Shown piece by piece: positions 1 through 4,947 of a stretch of DNA of 6,119 nt; position 1 is the first letter of the stretch, and the number at the start of each line of letters is the position of its first letter. A model generated the notes under the pieces. That model did no database searches, was not told where the DNA came from, and saw only the letters and a list, made by a program, of their open reading frames with translations. Origin of the DNA: an uncultured Clostridia bacterium (GTDB lineage Bacteria; Bacillota; Clostridia; Oscillospirales; Oscillospiraceae); assembly GCA_947177005.1 (NCBI GenBank), contig CAMWSZ010000199.1, forward strand, positions 1 to 6,119, given 5' to 3'. Position numbers and translations under genes: made by a program.

Positions 1-423
1 GTTTCCTGCAAAGCAATCCCCTCTGATGAGATCCCCGATGAGACCTTTGCCGCCGGTGTTCTGGGCCGCGGCGTAGGCATCGAACCCAGCGAGGGCGTTG
101 TGGTCGCACCCTTCGACGGCGAGATCTCCACTGTGGCGGAGACCAAACACGCGGTTGGCCTTTCCTCCCCCGACGGCATGGAGCTGCTGATCCACATCGG
201 CGTGGATACCGTGGCAATGGGAGGCGACGGGTTCACCGCTTTGGTCCAGGAGGGACAGAAGGTGAAGGCCGGAGAACAGCTCGTCCTCTTCGACCGTGAG
301 AAGATCCGCAAGGCCGGTCATCCGGACTGCGTGGTTGTATTGGTGACAAACTCCGATGAATTCGAGAGTCTGACCATTCAGCCCGGTCCCTGCAAGGCAA
401 TGGATCAAATCATCCGCGTCTGA
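1..423 (+). CDS. PTS glucose-family EIIA domain, 3' part of gene (5' end outside window)
   Basis: The reading frame is open from base 1 and encodes 140 residues before TGA. It is an EIIA-Glc type domain (PTS_EIIA_1), the cytoplasmic phosphocarrier that takes phosphate from HPr and passes it to the EIIB domain of a sugar permease. Visible family marks are the 'IPDETFAAGVLGRGVGIEPSEG' type opening at residues 11-32, 'VVAPFDGEI' at 34-42, the first active-site histidine in TKHAVGL (H50) and the phosphorylated histidine in ELLIHIGVDTV (H65). The end of the domain is intact. Free-standing EIIA proteins are roughly 150-170 residues, so this is either a stand-alone protein lacking only its first few residues here, or the C-terminal domain of a larger EIICBA permease. 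The window cannot decide which, nor identify the sugar. A strong terminator follows 15 bases after the stop, so this is the last gene of its transcript. Confidence 0.93.
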   Translation, partial: VSCKAIPSDEIPDETFAAGVLGRGVGIEPSEGVVVAPFDGEISTVAETKHAVGLSSPDGMELLIHIGVDTVAMGGDGFTALVQEGQKVKAGEQLVLFDREKIRKAGHPDCVVVLVTNSDEFESLTIQPGPCKAMDQIIRV

Positions 424-437
424 CAGAAATACCGTTC

Positions 438-489
438 CTGCGGCCGGTCCGGCTTTCAATGCCCGGACCGGCCGCAGTGTTGTTTGATG
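438..489 (+). terminator. Rho-independent terminator of the EIIA gene
   Basis: A perfect 15-bp GC-rich inverted repeat (arms 438-452 and 463-477) with a 10-nt loop is followed by the T-rich tail TGTTGTTTGAT. It lies 15 bases past the EIIA stop codon and closes that transcript. Confidence 0.9.
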
Positions 490-501
490 TGATAACGCCA
501 C

Positions 502-543
502 AATAAAAGAGCCAGGCGGGGGAGCGGCAACTCCCTGCCTGGC
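502..543 (-). terminator. Rho-independent terminator of the XRE gene
   Basis: The arms at 531-543 and 511-524 pair almost perfectly, with one G-T wobble and one bulged G, around a 6-nt loop. Read on the minus strand the stem is followed by TCTTTTATT. It lies about 50 bases past the stop of the XRE gene. Together with the terminator at 438-489 it insulates two convergent transcripts. Confidence 0.8.
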
Positions 544-594
544 CGGATTGGTGCAGCGTGTGGTATACTGGGCGGCAGCAAAACAATTATCTGG

Positions 595-834
595 TTAATT
601 TGCAGGGCTGCCCTCATCTTCATCCGAAATATCATCCATTAGATCTTCCATTGGGACGCCAAGCGCTTTGGACACCCGGTAAACCAGGGATGCGGATGGA
701 TTCGCGCTTTTGCCGCTCTCCAAAGCCCGGATGTAGCGGTCTGAAAAGCCGGTAATTTCAGCAAGGGCTTCCTGCGACATTTTATTCTCTTTCCGCGCTG
801 CGTGAAGCTTCTTAGCATTAAATTTTGCCAGCAT
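595..834 (-). CDS. Small XRE/Cro-CI-type helix-turn-helix protein
   Basis: The 79-residue product is a single helix-turn-helix domain of the XRE family (HTH_3). The motif is read in 'MSQEALAEITGFSDRYIRALESG' (about residues 19-41): Q-x-x-L-A, the turn glycine of 'ITGFS', the recognition helix 'DRYIRALESG' and the closing 'SLVYRVSKALGVPMEDLM' helix pair. The C-terminal tail is strongly acidic (DDISDEDEG). The ATG at 834 is chosen because AGGAGGTG (844-851) lies 9 bases upstream. An in-frame extension to 885 would place that ribosome binding site inside the gene. Such proteins usually bind DNA as dimers and repress their own or neighbouring genes. There is no dimerisation or peptidase domain. 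It lies downstream of the TIR gene on the same strand, about 235 bases away with a hairpin between, so it probably has its own promoter. A weak candidate is TATGCT near 859-864, but I could not place a convincing -35. Whether it regulates the TIR gene is unknown. Confidence 0.88.
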   Translation of the reverse strand: MLAKFNAKKLHAARKENKMSQEALAEITGFSDRYIRALESGKSANPSASLVYRVSKALGVPMEDLMDDISDEDEGSPAN

Positions 835-974
835 ACGTTTTTTCACCTCCTGTAAGCAAGCATAAAAGAAGGTAGATCTTTCCAACAGGCTCTGTAGTTC
901 CGCATTTGTCGGATTTTGTCGAAAATAAAGCTGTGGAATGGATTGTCTGCCGCCGTTTCTGCCTTTCTATTCTC

Positions 975-1012
975 AAAGCCCCGGCAGCGGTGCAATGCTG
1001 CCGGGGCTTTTT
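975..1012. terminator. Hairpin terminator between the TIR and XRE genes, possibly bidirectional
   Basis: A perfect 14-bp inverted repeat (975-988 with 997-1010) encloses an 8-nt loop. The stem is flanked by A/T runs: TTTTT at 1008-1012 on the plus strand, but only TTT then GAG on the minus strand. It lies about 60 bases past the TIR stop and should end that transcript. The T run is better for plus-strand transcription, although no plus-strand gene is present here, so termination on the minus strand may be incomplete. Confidence 0.75.
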
Positions 1013-1068
1013 CGCCGTGCCGGGGGGTAAGAACCACAAAAACCGGCGTCGGGCTTATTTGTATTTTA

Positions 1069-1839
1069 TCAGGAACGGATGATGCCGGCGATTTCCGACG
1101 CAATCGTCTCAATGGAGCTGCGGCCGGTCCATCTTGCCGGTTTTTTCGACAGGCTCTTGCTGTATTCGGCGATTTCTTCCTGATTCACGTTGTGCCAGAC
1201 CGGAAAAACAGGTTTGAGGCCGCTGGTAATTTTTGCGGCGGCGGACTCCCATTCGTATGCTTTCCAGCGTTTCAGGATCATATTTCGGGAAATAATCACA
1301 ATTCCATAGCGGCAGTTGGAGAGGCCCTTGTCCAGAGATTCGATCCACCCGCCGTCTTTGATCTCAAATTCCTCAAATCCCGCCGGAACGCCTTTCTGTG
1401 TCAGGTAGTGGGCCAGCGGACGGGCCACATCTCCGCGGTCCTCCGGCACAAAGGAAATAAAGATATCATATTTATTTTTCAGGGGAACGGTCCGGTCGTA
1501 GACCTCCGTGATTTCCTTGCCGTCGTTGTACATAATCCGGTTCATCAGGTTCTGCATGGTTGGCGGGGGATTCAGCAGCAGACGAACCCTGCCGTTTTCC
1601 AACGAAGTATACAGTCCCTGCGCGTCGATGACGAGATGCCAATGGCCCGTCTGCGGCACCTTCAAATAGACGGGGGACATCTGGACACGGCCGCCGATAT
1701 AGTAATAGGAATCTCCATCTTTGTAGTCCTGGAAGCTCTCGTCGTCCAAGAGCCGCACATTGACAACATTCCTTTGCAGGACAACCTCAACAAAATGCCC
1801 CTTTTGCAGATTGCCCAGATCATAGTGCATAAAATCCAT
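1069..1839 (-). CDS. DUF1883-TIR fusion protein (putative NAD-cleaving or signalling TIR protein)
   Basis: This is a 256-residue cytoplasmic protein with two recognisable domains. Residues 1-90 match DUF1883: 'MDFMHYDLGNLQKGHFVEVVL', 'NVRLLDD', 'YYIGGRVQMSPVYLKVP' and 'GHWHLVIDAQG' are the family's signature stretches. Residues about 123-256 are a TIR domain: 'YDIFISFVPEDRGDVARPLAHYL' (betaA/alphaA), 'FEEFEIKDGGWIESLDKGL' (BB loop region), 'RYGIVIISRNMILKRW' (betaD), then 'AYEWES' and 'FPVWHNV'. Glutamate E196 of 'AYEWES' sits where enzymatic bacterial and SARM1-type TIR domains carry their catalytic glutamate, so NAD cleavage is possible. No experiment or search supports it here. Residues 91-122 are a linker. 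There is no signal peptide or membrane helix. The ATG is preceded by AGGAGG 8 bases upstream, and a good promoter lies at 1897-1925. The role of DUF1883 is unknown, and I infer a sensor or adaptor. TIR proteins of this kind often serve anti-phage defence, but no known multi-gene system such as Thoeris is complete here. Confidence 0.87.
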   Translation of the reverse strand: MDFMHYDLGNLQKGHFVEVVLQRNVVNVRLLDDESFQDYKDGDSYYYIGGRVQMSPVYLKVPQTGHWHLVIDAQGLYTSLENGRVRLLLNPPPTMQNLMNRIMYNDGKEITEVYDRTVPLKNKYDIFISFVPEDRGDVARPLAHYLTQKGVPAGFEEFEIKDGGWIESLDKGLSNCRYGIVIISRNMILKRWKAYEWESAAAKITSGLKPVFPVWHNVNQEEIAEYSKSLSKKPARWTGRSSIETIASEIAGIIRS

Positions 1840-1896
1840 ATTTGTTCTTCCTCCTGTAAGTCTGTCTGACCAAACAGAGCCATTCTTTCATACCGC

Positions 1897-1925
1897 ATTC
1901 TACCATTTTTATTCAAAGAACGCAA
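1897..1925 (-). promoter_or_regulatory. Promoter of the DUF1883-TIR gene
   Basis: On the minus strand TTGCGT (1920-1925), a 17-bp spacer and TAGAAT (1897-1902) form a sigma-A-like promoter. TGG directly before the -10 gives an extended -10 (TGn). The predicted start is near 1890, giving a leader of about 50 bases before the ATG at 1839. No clear terminator separates the peptidase stop (1986) from this promoter, so some read-through from the peptidase is possible. Confidence 0.65.
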
Positions 1926-1985
1926 TACGCTTTGTGCCGGATTTCAGGGAAATTGAATGAGTACGGTAAAGGAAAGCATACCGGG

Positions 1986-3155
1986 TTATTTGTTATGCTT
2001 CAGCCATTCCGTGGCGCAGTGGGCCAGACAGCTGGAGCCGACCGGACAGACGTCCTCGTTGAACTTCACCTTTGGATTATGGGCCGGTGCGCCGCCCCGC
2101 TCGTCCTGAAATCCGGCGGAGAGGTACATAAACACGCTGGGCACCTGATTGGCAATAACCGCGAAGTCCTCCGACGCGCTGGACGAGATGCCGGGATAAG
2201 GCGTCAGGCCGGGAATTCCCATATTGACCATATAGCCTGCAATTTCATCGGTGAGCTTGGAGTCGCAGACCAGGGGCGGCACTTCGGAGATCATTTCGAT
2301 TTCCGCCGAGCCGCCGTAGACCGCTGCCGTCCCCTGCGCCGCCTCTTTCATACGGCGCACCAGCAGCTCCCGGTTTGTCTTGTCGTTGGTGCGTATAGTC
2401 CCCTGAAGCACGGCGGTATCCGGAATGATATTCGCGGCGGAACCGGCGGAAAAATTGCCAATGGTCAGCACGCAGGCTTTATTGGGGTCCGCCTCTCTGG
2501 CAATCAGCGCTTCCAGAGCCAGATAAATATGGACGGCAATATTGATCGGGTCAATCGCGTTGTGGGGATACGCGCCGTGGGCGCCTCTGCCGGTGACAGT
2601 GATCTTAAAGCCGTCCACGGAAAACATCATGGCTCCGCCGCTGTTGTACATAAAAAGGCCCACCGGCATTTTCCCCGCGGCTACATGGTACGCCAAAGCC
2701 GCGTCCACGCCGTCCAGAATACCGTTTGCCATCATGTTTTTCGAGCCCTCAAAGGTCTCCTCGGCGGGCTGGAACATAAACCGGACTGTTCCCTCCAGCG
2801 CGGCCTCATTTTCCTTCAGCATCTTCGCGGCGGTCAGCAGCATAGCGGCGTGGAAATCGTGGCCGCAGGCATGGTTTTCGGTCCCGGTGGGGCAGGCAAA
2901 GGATTCGCCGCTCTCCTCCGGCATGGGCAGGGCGTCCATATCCGCACGCAGCAGCAGGGTTTTTCCGCCGCTGCCCAGGGATGCCGTGACGCCCTCGCCG
3001 CAGGGCCGGGGGTCCAGACCGTACTCCCGCAGCTTTTCCAGCACGTACGCCTGAGCCTTTGGCATGTGCAGGCCCACCTCCGCGTTGGTGTGGAACCAGC
3101 GCCGGTCCGCAACAGTTTCTTCCTTCAGCTCCAGCGCCCGTTTGTAGTAATCCAT
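1986..3155 (-). CDS. M20D family amidohydrolase / metallo-aminoacyl hydrolase
   Basis: The 389-residue protein belongs to the M20D amidohydrolases, which include hippurate hydrolases, IAA-amino acid hydrolases and N-acetyl-diaminopimelate deacetylases. These are cytoplasmic di-metal enzymes that cut N-acyl amino acids or small peptides. Family motifs appear in order: 'LLLRADMDALPMPE' (67-80), 'HACGHDFHAAMLL' (95-107) with metal ligands C97 and H99, 'FMFQPAEETFEGS' (126-138) with catalytic glutamate and metal ligand E132/E133, 'AYHV' with H157, the dimerisation-domain stretch 'GRGAHGAYPHNAIDPI' (189-204), 'SEDFAV' (328-333) and 'AHNPKVKF' (358-365) with the last metal ligand H359. All key residues are present and the length is normal for the family. 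ATG follows AGGAGG with a 7-base gap, and a near-consensus promoter lies at 3213-3241. It is transcribed divergently from the 172-aa gene. The exact substrate cannot be read from sequence, so no gene symbol is given. Confidence 0.95.
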   Translation of the reverse strand: MDYYKRALELKEETVADRRWFHTNAEVGLHMPKAQAYVLEKLREYGLDPRPCGEGVTASLGSGGKTLLLRADMDALPMPEESGESFACPTGTENHACGHDFHAAMLLTAAKMLKENEAALEGTVRFMFQPAEETFEGSKNMMANGILDGVDAALAYHVAAGKMPVGLFMYNSGGAMMFSVDGFKITVTGRGAHGAYPHNAIDPINIAVHIYLALEALIAREADPNKACVLTIGNFSAGSAANIIPDTAVLQGTIRTNDKTNRELLVRRMKEAAQGTAAVYGGSAEIEMISEVPPLVCDSKLTDEIAGYMVNMGIPGLTPYPGISSSASEDFAVIANQVPSVFMYLSAGFQDERGGAPAHNPKVKFNEDVCPVGSSCLAHCATEWLKHNK

Positions 3156-3212
3156 TTGCGTTCCTCCTTTGCAGGCTGTATTGGGTTTATTTGGGGAATA
3201 GCTGAGGAGGAA

Positions 3213-3241
3213 AGTATACTGGATTTTCTTCCTTCCGTCAA
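3213..3241 (-). promoter_or_regulatory. Promoter of the M20D amidohydrolase gene
   Basis: On the minus strand TTGACG (3236-3241), a 17-bp spacer and TATACT (3213-3218) form a near-consensus sigma-A promoter. It uses the same two hexamers and spacing as the tRNA promoter at 4302-4330. The predicted start is near 3206, giving a leader of about 50 bases. Confidence 0.82.
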
Positions 3242-3300
3242 CACATTTTGTAATCCGCTAAAGAAGGAATGACTTGTACGCATGGCGCATATCCTTTCCC

Positions 3301-3309
3301 AAGGGGAGG
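3301..3309 (+). promoter_or_regulatory. Ribosome binding site that decides the start of the 172-aa gene
   Basis: AAGGGGAGG lies 8 bases before ATG 3318. In-frame ATG codons at 3282 and 3312 are poorer choices. The first has only AGAAGGAAT well upstream. The second leaves almost no spacing from this purine run. Confidence 0.6.
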
Positions 3310-3317
3310 GTATGGTC

Positions 3318-3836
3318 ATGGAACGGGTCAAGCTTTATCTGCGCGAAAACTGCCGGGGAGAGATCGCACTGTGTCCGCAGGGCAGCAGGGTCGAGGTGCG
3401 GGCCGTCATGGAGGACCCGGGGGACGGCTTATACCGTGCGGTCCTCTGCGGCGGAAATGGAGAACTGCCGGTAGGGGTTCTGGCGCCGGAGAACGGCGTG
3501 CTGGAGGCGCGGCGGCTGCTGTACCGGCGGGATCTTGAAGGGCTGGGAGAGCCGCTGCGGGGGGAGGCACGGTGTTCCTTCCATTTTCAGGCGGCGTGCT
3601 GGAGAGAAACGCGGTGTCCGGCAGAACTGTTCCAGTCGGAGTTCTGGGGGAGCCGTCTGGAACCGCAGGAGCTGGGCTGGTGGCGGCGGGAGGGCGACCG
3701 GCTGTATCTGGCGCTGCCGCTGGCAGAGGACCGGCCGTTCCCGTTGGAGACGCTGTTTTGTCTGGCGCGGGTGGAGTCTGTGGAGGGAAGAACCTGCGCG
3801 GTGTTTATGTTTCAGGGGGATGAGCCGGCAGAGTGA
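3318..3836 (+). CDS. Conserved-looking hypothetical protein, cysteine-rich, 172 aa
   Basis: I cannot assign a function. With the start at 3318 the product has 172 residues, no signal peptide and no membrane helix, so it is probably cytoplasmic. It has eight cysteines (12, 19, 44, 86, 94, 100, 148, 160) but no CxxC pair, so a classic zinc ribbon is not evident. The stretch 'GLYRAVLCGGNGELPVGVLAPENGVLEARRLL' (37-68, shown here only as a landmark) and the ending 'RPFPLETLFCLARVE' (139-153) with 'GRTCAVFMFQ' resemble small beta-rich proteins of unknown function that I recall from Oscillospiraceae. That resemblance is from memory and unverified. This frame is preferred over two overlapping plus-strand frames because it has a ribosome binding site, a protein-like composition and full length to a natural stop. 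It diverges from the amidohydrolase. No convincing promoter or terminator of its own was found. Confidence 0.78.
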   Translation: MERVKLYLRENCRGEIALCPQGSRVEVRAVMEDPGDGLYRAVLCGGNGELPVGVLAPENGVLEARRLLYRRDLEGLGEPLRGEARCSFHFQAACWRETRCPAELFQSEFWGSRLEPQELGWWRREGDRLYLALPLAEDRPFPLETLFCLARVESVEGRTCAVFMFQGDEPAE

Positions 3837-3889
3837 GCCGCCGTGCAGGAAGCGGTTGCCTGACCGGCATAAAATACGGAAAAATTATG

Positions 3890-3905
3890 AATTTATGCAT
3901 AAATT
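3890..3905. repeat. Perfect 16-bp palindrome
   Basis: AATTTATGCATAAATT is its own reverse complement, centred on TGCA. It lies 54 bases past the stop of the 172-aa gene in the AT-rich region. It has the form of a dimeric repressor site, but no start site or gene nearby tells which factor might use it. Confidence 0.7.
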
Positions 3906-4000
3906 GTCGTTATGTAAACTTTCCGCAGGAAAGGTGTCTGTGGATATCCCCCGTTTTGCAGTCTGATTCTTGAGTAAAAATATAGTATTAAGGACTGGAA

Positions 4001-4018
4001 ACAAAAGAAATCTTTTGT
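4001..4018. repeat. Perfect inverted repeat, 8-bp arms with 2-bp spacer
   Basis: ACAAAAGA-AA-TCTTTTGT is an exact dyad. Its right arm overlaps the first TGTGGAAAA nonamer (4016-4024). It could be an operator or a structural element. It has no T-rich tail and low GC content, so it is not a terminator. Confidence 0.65.
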
Positions 4019-4045
4019 GGAAAACTATGTGGAAAATGTTAATAA
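4016..4045 (+). other. Tandem DnaA-box-like nonamers
   Basis: TGTGGAAAA occurs at 4016-4024 and again at 4028-4036, each one mismatch from TGTGGATAA (the complement of TTATCCACA). TGTTAATAA at 4037-4045 has two mismatches. A further near match, TGTGGATAT (one mismatch), lies at 3939-3947. All point the same way. Function as DnaA sites is inference only, because no dnaA, dnaN or rpmH gene is in view. Confidence 0.4.
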
Positions 4046-4301
4046 CTTTTTGTACTGACCTTTCCTGACAATTTTTTTATGTAAATCCCATATAAATTTA
4101 AGATGACATATCCGATCAGGAATCGCTAAAAAGATGAAGATCTTTTCAGGAATTTTGACAGCGGTATTTCTGTAAATATGCCGGGCAGTTCATTTTTAGA
4201 ATGTAAACTCTGCATATCCAGACAACTGTTCTGCAAGAATCTCTGCAAAAATTACTATATGTTATCACAAGAAATATTTTTGGGGATTGCACAATTTCCC
4301 C

Positions 4302-4330
4302 TTGACGGACTCAAAAAAATATGCTATACT
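4302..4330 (+). promoter_or_regulatory. Promoter of the tRNA-Thr gene
   Basis: TTGACG (4302-4307), a 17-bp spacer and TATACT (4325-4330) are near-consensus, with TGC before the -10 giving an extended -10. The predicted start near 4337 leaves a short 5' leader before the mature tRNA begins at 4350. Confidence 0.9.
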
Positions 4331-4349
4331 CAATCCGTTGTGTAATCGT

Positions 4350-4425
4350 GCTGGTGTAGCTCAGCCGGTAGAGCAGCTGATTCGTAATCAGCAGGTCAGG
4401 TGTTCGAGTCACCCCACCAGCTCCA
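4350..4425 (+). tRNA. tRNA-Thr, anticodon CGU
   Basis: A complete 76-nt cloverleaf can be drawn. The acceptor arm GCTGGTG pairs with CACCAGC, the D arm GCTC with GAGC, and the anticodon stem GCTGA with TCAGC around the loop TTCGTAA (anticodon CGT, reading threonine codon ACG). The T loop is TTCGAGT, the discriminator is T and the CCA end is encoded. One irregularity is that the first T-stem pair (position 49-65) is A-C instead of a Watson-Crick pair, while the other four pairs are sound. It stands alone with its own promoter and terminator. Confidence 0.97.
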
Positions 4426-4439
4426 GATGACACGATAGA

Positions 4440-4475
4440 TGCCGCAGGTGGAAACGCCTGCGGCACTTCTGTTTT
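4440..4475 (+). terminator. Rho-independent terminator of the tRNA-Thr gene
   Basis: A stem of about 11 bp (4440-4450 with 4455-4465, including one T-G wobble) is capped by a GAAA tetraloop and followed by CTTCTGTTTT. It starts 14 bases after the tRNA CCA end. Confidence 0.88.
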
Positions 4476-4540
4476 CGATGAGAGAGCAGCCAGCGGGGTT
4501 CCGTAGTCCGCCGCCCTTATTTCAACCTAAACCACTCCAA

Positions 4541-4819
4541 TTATACATATGCTTCCAGAATCTGAATCAGTGCGTTTGCACTGCTGCTGTGGGAACGCTT
4601 CAAAATGGCGTGGGTGCGTTCGGATTCCAGCACCGCACAGCGGGCCATTTCATGGGAGGCTGTTGCGGTGAACAGAATCAGCAGATCCGGATTCCCGATC
4701 TGACGGCTCAGTCCGGATTTGATTTTTGTGAATACTTTTGGTTTATGGTGGTATTGCTTACAGATTTCCTTATATCTGTTTTCCATGCGCTCATGTCCGC
4801 CAATAATGACCACACTCAT
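4541..4819 (-). CDS. DUF2325 family protein
   Basis: The 92-residue protein matches DUF2325 over its whole length: 'MSVVIIGGHERMENRYKEIC' at the start, 'KVFTKIKSGLSRQIGNPDLL' in the middle (29-47), then 'LFTATASHEMARCA' (49-62) and 'KRSHSSSANAL' (74-84). The GGH-x-R and HSSS motifs are the conserved marks. The fold looks like a small alternating alpha/beta domain, and the biochemical function of the family is not known to me. There is no signal peptide or membrane helix. ATG 4819 is preferred over an in-frame GTG at 4828: GAAAGGG lies about 10 bases before the ATG but only about 2 bases before the GTG. A long leader of about 120 bases with two TTAGC-N4-GCTAA palindromes suggests repression by a dimeric regulator. 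No convincing terminator was found after the stop. It converges with the tRNA unit. Confidence 0.88.
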   Translation of the reverse strand: MSVVIIGGHERMENRYKEICKQYHHKPKVFTKIKSGLSRQIGNPDLLILFTATASHEMARCAVLESERTHAILKRSHSSSANALIQILEAYV

Positions 4820-4854
4820 TTTGTACACGTCCCTTTCTCATATTTTTAATCGCA

Positions 4855-4870
4855 GTTAGCTCTTGCTAAC
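4855..4870. promoter_or_regulatory. Operator-like palindrome, site 1 (leader of the DUF2325 gene)
   Basis: GTTAGC-TCTT-GCTAAC is an exact 6-bp-arm dyad with a 4-base spacer, located just upstream of the DUF2325 ribosome binding site. It has the same half-site and spacer length as the site at 4922-4937. The halves resemble the TTAG..CTAA core of DtxR/IdeR-type metal repressor boxes, which is inference. Confidence 0.65.
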
Positions 4871-4888
4871 CCTCTTGAAACAGAATCC

Positions 4889-4911
4889 CCCTGAAGGAAC
4901 ATCCTTCCGGG
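4889..4911. other. Hairpin in the DUF2325 leader
   Basis: GAAGGA-ACA-TCCTTC (4893-4907), extended across one mismatch by CCC/GGG, can fold in the leader RNA between the two palindromes. It lacks a T run, so a terminator or attenuator role is doubtful. Confidence 0.4.
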
Positions 4912-4921
4912 TCCGGTTGGA

Positions 4922-4937
4922 ATTAGCAGCAGCTAAC
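4922..4937. promoter_or_regulatory. Operator-like palindrome, site 2 (at the DUF2325 transcription start)
   Basis: ATTAGC-AGCA-GCTAAC carries the dyad TTAGC-N4-GCTAA, matching the site at 4855-4870 except at one outer base. It lies a few bases downstream of the predicted start (near 4941), where a bound repressor would block transcription. Confidence 0.65.
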
Positions 4938-4947
4938 CCCGTGGATT

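Larger units (their letters stand above)
3837..4301. other. AT-rich gene-free region with palindromes and DnaA-box-like sites
   Basis: About 465 bases between the 172-aa gene and the tRNA promoter contain no credible gene, and the base composition shifts sharply to AT-rich compared with both sides. Visible structure includes the palindromes at 3890-3905 and 4001-4018, CTTTCC-GCA-GGAAAG at 3919-3933, AAAAGAT-GAAG-ATCTTTT at 4129-4146, DnaA-box-like nonamers at 3939-3947 and 4016-4045, and four copies of TGTAAA on the plus strand (from 3913, 4080, 4171 and 4202). An orphan TTGACA (4155-4160) has only a weak -10 and no gene behind it. The role is unknown: it could be a regulatory or replication-related region, an unannotated small RNA, or decayed sequence. 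Confidence 0.7.

Noticed and set aside
835..885. N-terminal extension of the XRE protein
   Set aside because: It would place the strong AGGAGGTG site inside the coding region, and the added residues do not belong to the helix-turn-helix domain.
916..1869. 317-codon open frame on the plus strand
   Set aside because: It lies antisense to the DUF1883-TIR gene, which has clear domains, a ribosome binding site and a promoter. The plus-strand translation shows no recognisable domain and no ribosome binding site.
1932..3272. 446-codon open frame on the plus strand
   Set aside because: It is the shadow of the M20D amidohydrolase, whose full set of metal-ligand motifs is on the minus strand. The plus-strand product is low-complexity (His/Arg/Gly-rich).
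3882..3905. ArgR/AhrC box
   Set aside because: TATGAATTTATGCATA looks similar at first, but the half-site spacing does not fit the TGAAT-N4-ATTCA pattern.
4350..4475. tRNA-Thr as a phage or island attachment site
   Set aside because: No integrase, no duplicated tRNA 3' end and no other mobile-element gene is visible. The tRNA is followed directly by its own terminator.
4439..4849. 136-codon open frame on the plus strand
   Set aside because: It begins at the tRNA terminator and runs antisense to the DUF2325 gene, which is a clear family match.
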